From: Lewinellaceae bacterium
Lineage (GTDB): Bacteria > Bacteroidota > Bacteroidia > Chitinophagales > Saprospiraceae
NCBI GenBank assembly: GCA_020636105.1
Contig: JACJYL010000001.1
Span: 1,922,001-1,986,000 of the forward strand
Reading direction: 5' to 3'
DNA: 64,000 nucleotides
Each line of letters opens with the position of its first letter. Positions within the stretch are counted from its first letter, which is position 1. The position numbers and the translations under genes were made by a program. The notes under the pieces were generated by a model. The model made no database searches. It was not told the DNA's origin and saw nothing but the letters and a program-made list of their open reading frames with translations. This document shows positions 54,824 through 61,631 of the stretch, one piece after another.

Positions 54824-55396
54824 TTGAAAACCCCTCCTTTATCGGATAAAATCATTCTCCAAATGCTCTATGAAGGTGGAGAAGCTAGAAAACAAGCCTG
54901 GAAGTATATGTATAAAACCTGGCGTGTTGATTATTCTCGATTCATTCTCAAAAGCGGAGGAAACCAGGATGAAGTTGATGATGCCTTAAGTCAGGTCTGC
55001 ATGGAGTTTGAAAACCGGGTGATCGCTACCAACAAGCCTCCAATAGAAAACCTTCGTGGCTATTTAGTGCAATGCGTTAAGAACAAATGGCGTAAAACGA
55101 AAAAAGGAACACCGCCAACTGCAAGGGACATCAATGATTATCTAAATATTAAAGACTACAAACCAAACCCCGAGGAAATATTGATTATCACAGAAAATAA
55201 GATGGAGTTTGATAGTCTACTAGATAAACTTGACCGTCAATGCAATAATATTCTTAAGCTTTTTGTGACAGGATACGGGATGAGGGAAATTGCCCAAAAG
55301 TTACAGTTTAGGGATACTGAACAGCTAAAAAAGAGAAAATATAAATGTCTGAAAAAACTTAAAAAAATTATACTGGCAGGTAGCTCCAGAACATAA
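54824..55396 (+). CDS. ECF-type RNA polymerase sigma factor
   Basis: A 190-residue sigma-70 family protein from a TTG start at 54824 (the first in-frame ATG lies at 54863). It has the region 2 core (QAWKYMYKTWRVDYSRFILK and DALSQVCMEFENRV), a linker and a region 4 helix-turn-helix (LKLFVTGYGMREIAQKLQ, TEQLKKRKYKCLKKLKKI). It lies 19 bases before the membrane TPR gene, probably its anti-sigma or partner. It could direct transcription of the adjacent TPR-CHAT gene. Confidence 0.85.
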   Translation: MKTPPLSDKIILQMLYEGGEARKQAWKYMYKTWRVDYSRFILKSGGNQDEVDDALSQVCMEFENRVIATNKPPIENLRGYLVQCVKNKWRKTKKGTPPTARDINDYLNIKDYKPNPEEILIITENKMEFDSLLDKLDRQCNNILKLFVTGYGMREIAQKLQFRDTEQLKKRKYKCLKKLKKIILAGSSRT

Positions 55397-55415
55397 CCAA
55401 TAGAATTTACTTTCG

Positions 55416-56369
55416 ATGTATAATGAAATATCATATCAGGAAATAAGAGCATATCTACTCGGGCAACTCACACCGGAGCAAGTCAAAGACTTCGAGAAAA
55501 AATTAAAGGTAGACCCAGAACTTGCGAAAGAGGTTGAAATCCAACGCGAACTGCTTCCTGCCTTAGAGCGATTGAAAGAACGAGAACTCCAGGCAAATTT
55601 TCAAGAATGGAAAAAGGAGTTAGAGGATGACAATGAACCACCAAGGGGAAGCTGGTTTCGATGGTATTACCCCGTTATTACCTTAATCATAGTGATCATT
55701 GGTTCTTTATATTTTAATTGGAAAAATAACAATACCCCAACCTTAACTGGAGAAAGCGAAATTCCTCCACCAGACACAACCTCAATACAAGTCCCCCCTC
55801 CCAATAAGTCAGATTCATTAATTGAGAAAGATCCTTCTATTATACCACCCAAAAACAATTCAAAATCACCTCCCAAAACTAATACCCTCTCCAAAGACTC
55901 ATTACAAATAGTAGCTGTAAGAAATTTGGCCGAAGATTTAATTGCAAGCATAGATTTGCCCAAAGTTTCCAAAGTCAGGGGAGGAAAAGAAGAGGATGCG
56001 TGGAAAACACCGACAATGGAAGCGGACACAGCAACAAAACTAAAGGACTATGAAAAAGCTTTAGAGATTCTGAATAATACCACTCCAAATATACCTAAAG
56101 CCCACCTATACTCTCGATTAGCATTCTTGTATTCCAAAACTAAGGATTACGAAACCGCTATCTTAAGTTACAAAGAGTATATGAAAGAGGACTTCGATGT
56201 GACCAAAACAAATTGGGAATTAGCTCTTTATTATCTTGCCAGTTATCCTTATTATGAAAAAGAGTTTTGGGAAACAATAGACCTTATTTTAAGGGTACCT
56301 AATCACCCGCACTATGCGGATGCCGAAAAATTAGTCTCAGAATTACAAGAAATTGGGATCGAACGATAA
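55416..56369 (+). CDS. Membrane-anchored TPR protein, putative anti-sigma factor
   Basis: A 317-residue protein. The N-terminal 80 residues look like a zinc-less anti-sigma domain (IRAYLLGQLTPEQVKDFEKK), then one membrane span (YPVITLIIVIIGSLYF), a proline-rich linker and periplasmic TPR-like helices (DYEKALEILNNTTPNIPKAH). It follows the sigma gene in the same operon. In this setting it would hold the sigma factor until a periplasmic signal, perhaps from the CHAT protein. Confidence 0.8.
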   Translation: MYNEISYQEIRAYLLGQLTPEQVKDFEKKLKVDPELAKEVEIQRELLPALERLKERELQANFQEWKKELEDDNEPPRGSWFRWYYPVITLIIVIIGSLYFNWKNNNTPTLTGESEIPPPDTTSIQVPPPNKSDSLIEKDPSIIPPKNNSKSPPKTNTLSKDSLQIVAVRNLAEDLIASIDLPKVSKVRGGKEEDAWKTPTMEADTATKLKDYEKALEILNNTTPNIPKAHLYSRLAFLYSKTKDYETAILSYKEYMKEDFDVTKTNWELALYYLASYPYYEKEFWETIDLILRVPNHPHYADAEKLVSELQEIGIER

Positions 56370-56383
56370 AAATGTTTTGCCAT

Positions 56384-56653
56384 TTATCTGTTATCGAGAA
56401 CTGCCAAACATTCCTTTAGGATCATTTTTGATACAAATTGAGACGTGGAATATAATACCCTATTATGATTCAGAATGACATTGTAATACTCTTTGTCGTT
56501 TTTCTTCCAATTATCCGCTTTCCTGGGACTTTTAGTTGCCACCAATGTAATACAAATATTCTTCTCAACAGAAGGTAATTTTGCCCTCAAAGCATTGAGG
56601 TCAAGCTTTATGTTTATTTTTTCGTTATCGACTATTTTGGATAGGCTAATCAT
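56384..56653 (-). CDS. Small protein downstream of a GIY-YIG-like gene
   Basis: An 89-residue protein without a recognised family. It has a charged middle (KSPRKADNWKKNDKEYY) and a hydrophobic end. Its start overlaps the stop of the GIY-YIG-like gene by eight bases, so the two are coupled. A toxin-immunity arrangement is plausible, though not shown. Confidence 0.65.
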   Translation of the reverse strand: MISLSKIVDNEKINIKLDLNALRAKLPSVEKNICITLVATKSPRKADNWKKNDKEYYNVILNHNRVLYSTSQFVSKMILKECLAVLDNR

Positions 56654-57149
56654 CGCGTTTATTTAACGGAGGTAAAGAAATACGATTTTCCTCTCTTCTT
56701 CTCAAATTGTCTGGATGTTTGTAGTACAAAAATAGTTTCTCTGCTTCCATTGTAACGACCTCTTGGAGTGGGCCTTCAAACTCGATGAAATAAAATACAC
56801 CCAAGGCATGTAGTTGTTCTGAAGTATATCTTGCCCCTTTGTTACAAGTATAGCCATATTTGGCAATTTCGTTTGCATTGAGCCAATATAAAGGTTTTGG
56901 GCAATGAGTGCAAGGGTACCAGCCAGATTTTAAAGCTCTTAATGAATATTGTTCGCACTTAAGGATTTTCTCTTTTTTTCTTTCAAGAGCTTGATCTCTA
57001 TGGGAAGTTTCAATTTGTTCCCCTCGATGCCAGACCTTACTAAAAAGAAACATGGAAAGAAGGATAAAGAACGAAAAAGTGGCAATCGTTCGCAGTTGAA
57101 GAGCTGATTGCATAGATATTGATTCTACAGGTGAAACGGATAATATCAT
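56646..57149 (-). CDS. Membrane-anchored GIY-YIG-like nuclease
   Basis: A 167-residue protein; the second ATG (57113) is an alternative start. One membrane span lies near the N-terminus (ATFSFFILLSMFLFSKVW). The C-terminal domain matches a Bacteroidota GIY-YIG-like pattern: GWYPCTHCPKPLYWLNANE, then KYGYTCNKGARYT, an acidic residue in MEAEKLFLYYK and a final PPLNKR. Such domains occur as toxin tips in polymorphic toxins. Here the domain stands alone behind a membrane anchor. It is upstream of and coupled to a small gene that may be its immunity protein. Confidence 0.65.
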   Translation of the reverse strand: MILSVSPVESISMQSALQLRTIATFSFFILLSMFLFSKVWHRGEQIETSHRDQALERKKEKILKCEQYSLRALKSGWYPCTHCPKPLYWLNANEIAKYGYTCNKGARYTSEQLHALGVFYFIEFEGPLQEVVTMEAEKLFLYYKHPDNLRRREENRISLPPLNKRDD

Positions 57150-57307
57150 CCTGTAGATGATTTTTCATCTATGCCTCTTGGGAGCAGGGTGTTTTATCCT
57201 GCTCCTTTGCAAATGTAAGGAATCACCTTTTAATCACTATCAATTATAATACTATTTTTTTGCGAACTGGGGTATTTGAACCAAATTGGCAAGGCTCCTC
57301 TCCCCTA

Positions 57308-58489
57308 CTACAATGTCAAAAGTCCCATGGTTCCCGATAACTCCTTCACATCAAACTGAGCAAGATAAATTTGGGTAGTTTTAATACTTTTATGTCCAAG
57401 CAAAGCTGAAACTTCCTGGATTGGTGCACCCTTTTTTATTGCAATCGTTGCGGCTGTATGACGAGCCGTATAGAATTTCACTCTTTGATCTGTTCCCCTA
57501 TCCCTCGCAAGCCTTCTAAGTGTTCTATTAACACTCCTGCGAAGGTTGTTGGCTTTTCTTTTTTTATCCGGCTCTGGCAAATCAGGATCAACAATTGGAA
57601 ACCAATATTTGCCATTTCTGTACCTTTCAATTATTTCCCATGCTTGAGGTACAATTGGCATACGGACCAATACTCCGGTCTTTTTTCTTCTATATACCAG
57701 ACCATCACCACGTTTATTTTCGTCAGTAAAATGTATCATATCCCATAAGTTAGTTCCAAAAAAGTAATAGGATAACATGAAAACATCCCATGCTCTTTGT
57801 CCTCGGTCATCAGGACGTTGATTAAAGACTTTCATTTCTTCCTCGGTATAGGCTATTTCCGGCTCCTTGGATTTTTGTTTCTTCTTTTTGATATGATTGA
57901 AGTCGTATCCATCTGGATAATAAGCCGCCTTAAAAGGGTATTCTTTTATGTCTATATATCCTTTTTCCCTTGCATAGGACATCACCGCTTTAAAGCCTCT
58001 AAAATAAGCCACAGACTCATATCTATTCCCGAATTGTTCAAGCTTCCTTTTATCAATACTTCTAATTGCTAAATTATCACCCCATAATTTTCGGATAGCC
58101 CTTTTAATATCCTTGTAGAACATCTGATTTCCTACACTGCTACGGCTATCAATAAATTCGTCCATGACATCGTAGAAATTCTTATGTAAACCATTTCTGA
58201 AAAGCTTAGAAAACTGGATGTAATCAAAGTGGCTATTTCTAAAGAACCTTTCATAAACCCTATTGGCTTGATCTAAACTGTATTCAAGTTGTTGGTTCTT
58301 TTTTTCGTCTCTTTTGAACCAAATACTATCGTCCCACTCGTGTTCTTTTGCCTTTACTTTAAGACGAATACGAGAGGTAGTTAATTTACCAGAAGAGGAA
58401 GGATAACGTACTTCTAAAACTATTGGAAAATAATTGTTGGCGAGAGGTTCGCCTTTGTATAATTTAACTGCTAATGTAGGAGTTGACAT
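57308..58489 (-). CDS. Tyrosine recombinase (island integrase)
   Basis: A 393-residue integrase from the ATG at 58489; the frame opens at 58549. It has an arm-binding N-terminal domain (LAVKLYKGEPLANNYFPIV), a SAM-like core-binding part and a catalytic domain. Catalytic residues seen are ARHTAAT (Arg of box II), LLGHKSIKTTQIY (His and Tyr). The first arginine of the usual box I is absent (YYFFGTNLWDM), as in CTnDOT-type IntDOT, and a tyrosine takes the place of the box II histidine. It sits 26 bases from the att core (counting from 58549) and reads away from it. Confidence 0.93.
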   Translation of the reverse strand: MSTPTLAVKLYKGEPLANNYFPIVLEVRYPSSSGKLTTSRIRLKVKAKEHEWDDSIWFKRDEKKNQQLEYSLDQANRVYERFFRNSHFDYIQFSKLFRNGLHKNFYDVMDEFIDSRSSVGNQMFYKDIKRAIRKLWGDNLAIRSIDKRKLEQFGNRYESVAYFRGFKAVMSYAREKGYIDIKEYPFKAAYYPDGYDFNHIKKKKQKSKEPEIAYTEEEMKVFNQRPDDRGQRAWDVFMLSYYFFGTNLWDMIHFTDENKRGDGLVYRRKKTGVLVRMPIVPQAWEIIERYRNGKYWFPIVDPDLPEPDKKRKANNLRRSVNRTLRRLARDRGTDQRVKFYTARHTAATIAIKKGAPIQEVSALLGHKSIKTTQIYLAQFDVKELSGTMGLLTL

Positions 58490-58574
58490 TGTGTATATTT
58501 TTGACGATTTAAAGAAATACATATTTGTAATTCTTTGAAAATCATACATTTATATACAATAAAATCAATGTCTT

Positions 58575-58618
58575 CTGATCCGTAGTCAGGGACTCTATCC
58601 AGTTAAGCTACGGAGCCT
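58575..58618. repeat. att core, right copy (tRNA-Arg 5'-half duplicate)
   Basis: Perfect copy of 5064-5107 in direct orientation. Only the 5' half of tRNA-Arg is present (acceptor strand, D-arm, anticodon arm), so it makes no functional tRNA. It marks the right end of the island. Confidence 0.9.
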
Positions 58619-58659
58619 TTAGCCTTTCAAATAAACAGAGCTTATTTTAAATGCGGCTG

Positions 58660-58691
58660 CAAAGGTAAAATCTTTTTTATACTTATGCAAA
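58660..58691 (-). promoter_or_regulatory. Host tRNA-Arg promoter, orphaned upstream of the integrase
   Basis: On the minus strand TTTG (58691-58688), a 20-base spacer and TACCTTTG (58667-58660) match the Bacteroidota consensus. It lies 43 bases from the truncated tRNA copy. Before insertion it would have driven tRNA-Arg; now it reads through the right att core into the integrase gene. The motif is seen; the role is inferred. Confidence 0.65.
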
Positions 58692-58775
58692 AGGATTTTA
58701 AAATTTAAACAAAAAAAGAGAAAAAATAATTTCATTTCTCCTAAAAAACCTTTTTATGTTACTTTTACCCTCCTG

Positions 58776-59750
58776 CTAATCAAGTATTTCCGGGCCTTTG
58801 GGAATATTTTTTCCTTTCAGGTACTCCAATTTTGCCTCGCGGTGCAAAAATAATGATTTTGCCTGATCCTGATCAATTAATTTAAATTTAATTTTATCTC
58901 CGGGTTTCAACTGGGCAACCGGTCCAAGATCAACCGCAATAATACTTCCAATACGGGGATATCCGCCCGTTGTTTGTCCGTCGCTCATCACAATGATCAT
59001 TTCTCCGCTGGGGATAAGTTGAATGCTTCCCCTTCCCAAAGGGGAAGAGAGCATTTGCACGGGGTGATATTCCTGCGACAATTTTCCTTCCAATCTAATC
59101 CCCATACGGTCCGAATTATGCCCTATTTTAAAGGTATTTCGACCAAAATTTTGTTTCATTTCAACATCCATAACGTTCCATTCCGGCCCCTCCAGTATCC
59201 TGATGGTACGTTTGGCATCATAATTTGGCCAATAAGACTCCGGGAGGGTCATTATCAACGGCGGTTCGTCTTTTTTATGATAAAAAAGTAAATCTCCTTT
59301 TATCAATGGCCGGCCATGGTGCCCTCCAAACCCTGCCGGAACATAAGTGGAACAACTTTCCATCACGTAATCCGAAACCAGGCCACCCCAAATGGCCAGA
59401 TAAGCACGGCAACCATTCTTCAACCCGCCAAACGAAAGCCGATCGCCAGGGTTGAGGCAAACCGTCTCGTACATCATGATATCTTTTCCATTCACCCGAG
59501 GCGACAAATCCCCCCCTGTTACTGCGATAAAGGTTCTTGAGGAAAAAAGTAATTCCGGGCCCGTATAGGAAATTTCCAACAAGGGTGCTGTAACCTCATT
59601 TCCCACCAATATATTTGCGAGCCGGGCGGCATAATCATCCATGGCCCCGCTTTGTGGCACCCCCACCCTCCTGCTCCCAAATCGACCGAGGTCTTGAATG
59701 GTGGTATACATACCCGGTGTTTCAACGCTTATTTTTCTTATGAAGGACAT
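58776..59750 (-). CDS. pxpC: 5-oxoprolinase subunit C (biotin-dependent carboxylase-like)
   Basis: A 324-residue PxpC (KipA/YbgK-like) subunit of the ATP-dependent 5-oxoprolinase complex PxpABC, which converts pyroglutamate to glutamate. The family signature is clear: TTIQDLGRFGSRRVGVPQSG near the start, AMDDYAARLANILVGNE, ISYTGPELLF, and GQTTGGYPRIGSI. It is separated from pxpB by 200 bases holding a tandem-repeat tract. Confidence 0.95.
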   Translation of the reverse strand: MSFIRKISVETPGMYTTIQDLGRFGSRRVGVPQSGAMDDYAARLANILVGNEVTAPLLEISYTGPELLFSSRTFIAVTGGDLSPRVNGKDIMMYETVCLNPGDRLSFGGLKNGCRAYLAIWGGLVSDYVMESCSTYVPAGFGGHHGRPLIKGDLLFYHKKDEPPLIMTLPESYWPNYDAKRTIRILEGPEWNVMDVEMKQNFGRNTFKIGHNSDRMGIRLEGKLSQEYHPVQMLSSPLGRGSIQLIPSGEMIIVMSDGQTTGGYPRIGSIIAVDLGPVAQLKPGDKIKFKLIDQDQAKSLFLHREAKLEYLKGKNIPKGPEILD

Positions 59751-59907
59751 GCTGGTTGCTGGTTGACTTGGTGCTGGTTACTGGTTACTGGTTGACTTGT
59801 TACTGGTTGCTGGTTGACTTGTTACTGGTTACTGGTTGACTTGTTACTGGTTACTGGTTGACTTGGTTGCTGGTTACTGGGGTGCTGGTTGCTGGGGTGC
59901 TGGTTAT
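59751..59907. repeat. Tandem repeat tract between pxpB and pxpC
   Basis: Imperfect short repeats built from CTGGTTACTGGTT, GACTTG and GGTGCTGGTT units over about 157 bases, with no coding frame. This kind of low-complexity tract is common between Saprospirales genes. It is not CRISPR, since there are no uniform spacers. Confidence 0.85.
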
Positions 59908-59950
59908 TTGTGGACTGAACTGCTTTAATGGTTATTTTAAATTTTAACCT

Positions 59951-60619
59951 TTAGTATTTTGGCCTTTTAGCGACGAACATCACTCGGTCTCCCTGTTTTA
60001 TGCGGAGGGGTTCTTTGCTTTGGGGATCAAAAAAAATATCACTTGTGCGCCCGATAATGTTCCACCCCGCCGGGCTTTCAATGGCATAAATTCCTGTTTG
60101 GGCACCACCGATCGCCACCGACCCCGGGGCAGTTTTCAAATCAGGCACAGGTTTTCTGGGCGTATTGAGTCGTTCATCCATGCCGCCGAGATAAATGAAC
60201 CCGGGCAAAAAACCCAGCATATAAACCAGGTATTCATTTTGGGTATGTACCCTGATCACTTCTTCCCGGGAAAGTCCCGAATGTTTCATCACGATCGGCA
60301 TGTCAGGGGAATCCTTTGCTTCATAAGAAACAGACACTTCCCACAACCTGGATTCAGGCTGTTTGACTTTTTTTAGCCCGGGCAGCAGTTTTTTTAATTC
60401 AACGACCAGTGTTTCTTGCTCCCACAGGAGTGGGTTGTAAAAAACGGCGAGAGAAGCATAAGCCGGAACCGTTTCAATCACGCCGTAAAGGTCTGCTTCC
60501 CGAATGAGCTGATCCATGGCGGTAACGACCGTAAGAATCTGAGGCGAAATGACCTGCTCAAATTCAATTAATATTGAATTATCGGTTAATGTCTTATATT
60601 GAGGACTTATTTTTGGCAC
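59951..60619 (-). CDS. pxpB: 5-oxoprolinase subunit B
   Basis: A 222-residue PxpB (KipI-like) from a GTG at 60619. The frame is open upstream to an ATG at 60778, but those extra residues are antisense to the Rpn-like fragment and unlike the family. The core is clear: DNSILIEFEQVISP at the start, then HNNE-like VHTQNEYLVYMLGFLPGFIYLGG, RLNTPRKPVPDLKTAPGSVA and GIYAIESPAGWNIIGRT. It works with PxpA and PxpC. Confidence 0.9.
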   Translation of the reverse strand: MPKISPQYKTLTDNSILIEFEQVISPQILTVVTAMDQLIREADLYGVIETVPAYASLAVFYNPLLWEQETLVVELKKLLPGLKKVKQPESRLWEVSVSYEAKDSPDMPIVMKHSGLSREEVIRVHTQNEYLVYMLGFLPGFIYLGGMDERLNTPRKPVPDLKTAPGSVAIGGAQTGIYAIESPAGWNIIGRTSDIFFDPQSKEPLRIKQGDRVMFVAKRPKY

Positions 60620-60652
60620 TTGTTTTTTATTATTGCAGAAAATAAACCTAAA

Positions 60653-60871
60653 ATGGATATCAGCAACTTCCTCCGCAATGCTACGAAAAAACACGGACTC
60701 ACCGAAGGCATCGAAGCCGGAAAAAAGAAAGTCATCGCCCAAATGATCCAAAAAGGATTTTCTATCCAGGAGATTCAAAAAATGTCGGGCCTGCCACTCG
60801 ATTACATCACCGGTATTGAAAAGGAGTTGAACGCAGCCCCACCAAAAGACGGTTTGATGGATAAATCATAA
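60653..60871 (+). pseudogene. Rpn-family (transposase-like nuclease) C-terminal fragment
   Basis: A 72-residue frame opposite to the pxp genes. GIEAGKKKVIAQMIQKGFSI, then EIQKMSGLPLDYI, is the C-terminal tail typical of Rpn/PD-(D/E)xK transposase-like proteins; the nuclease domain is absent. It lies between pxpA and pxpB, so it is probably the remnant of an insertion. Confidence 0.6.
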
Positions 60872-60881
60872 CAGCCTCTAT

Positions 60882-61628
60882 TCACCCTACCTCAAAACCT
60901 TCATGCTCAAGGCTTGTCCTTAACGCCCTGGCTACTTCAGCCGCTTCTGGCTGATCTCCGTGAATACAAACCGTATCTGCCGTAACATTCTTTAAATTGC
61001 CGGTTACCGTTTTTACCTTTCCTGAAGACAGCATCCGGTTAATGTGTTCAAACATCTCCTGTTTATCTGTGATCAGCGCCTCCTTTTCTTGCCGGCTCAC
61101 CAGGGAGAGGTCATCATTGTAATTCCGGTCGGCAAAAACCTCATTGGCATAGGGTAGATTTTCTTTCGCAGCGCATTTTGCCATGGCAGATTCAGGGGGG
61201 CCGTAAAGCACAAGCGTTTTGTCGATGGAAAGGATGGCTTGCACTATGATGGCAGCCATGGATTCGTCCCGGGCGGCCATGTTGTACAAGGCCCCATGGG
61301 GTTTCACATGATGCAGTTTTCCTCCCGTGGCCTCAGTCATGCCTTTAATCGCCGAAACCTGGTATTTTATCAAAGCAGAAAGTTCCGCAGCAGTAAGGAA
61401 CATTTCCCGTCTTCCAAACCCATGCATATCATAAAAGGCCGGATGAGCCCCGATTTTAACGCCATTTTGTAGTGCAAATTCAATGGTATGCTGGATGGTC
61501 AGGGGATCGCCTCCATGATATCCACAGGCAATATTACAGGAGGAGATATATTTCATGACTTCCGCATCGTTCCCAATCCGAAAGTGACCGAAACTTTCCC
61601 CCATGTCGCAGTTTAAGTCTATTTTCAT
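60882..61628 (-). CDS. pxpA: 5-oxoprolinase subunit A (LamB/YcsF family)
   Basis: A 248-residue PxpA protein with the standard opening MKIDLNCDMGESFGHFRIG, then SCNIACGYHGGDPL, GAHPAFYDMHGFGRREM, VKPHGALYNMAARDE and CIHGDQPEAAEVARAL. It is the first of the pxp genes on the minus strand and starts three bases after the transporter stop. Confidence 0.96.
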   Translation of the reverse strand: MKIDLNCDMGESFGHFRIGNDAEVMKYISSCNIACGYHGGDPLTIQHTIEFALQNGVKIGAHPAFYDMHGFGRREMFLTAAELSALIKYQVSAIKGMTEATGGKLHHVKPHGALYNMAARDESMAAIIVQAILSIDKTLVLYGPPESAMAKCAAKENLPYANEVFADRNYNDDLSLVSRQEKEALITDKQEMFEHINRMLSSGKVKTVTGNLKNVTADTVCIHGDQPEAAEVARALRTSLEHEGFEVG

Positions 61629-61631
61629 AAA

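Larger units (their letters stand above)
5064..58618. mobile_element. Genomic island integrated in tRNA-Arg
   Basis: The interval between the two 44-bp att copies is about 53.5 kb. It is visibly more A+T-rich than the flanks and interrupts an otherwise ordinary chromosomal region between rpmB and pxpC. It holds an integrase at its right end, a lanthipeptide cluster, two putative defence operons, secreted-protein genes and one IS. No relaxase, type IV secretion, replication or capsid genes were found, so it is an integrative element without evident self-transfer functions. It may depend on helper elements or be a remnant. Confidence 0.87.

Noticed and set aside
58575..58618. A second tRNA-Arg gene
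   Set aside because: Only the 5' half is present, with no T-arm or 3' acceptor strand. It is the right att copy.
5064..58618. Prophage
   Set aside because: No capsid, portal, terminase, tail or lysis genes. The tail-fibre-like secreted proteins have signal peptides and are cellular.
59751..59907. CRISPR-like repeat array
   Set aside because: Units are short, irregular and lack unique spacers; no cas genes are near.
59951..60778. A long PxpB starting at 60778
   Set aside because: The first 53 residues do not resemble PxpB and are antisense to the Rpn-like fragment. The GTG at 60619 gives the normal length.
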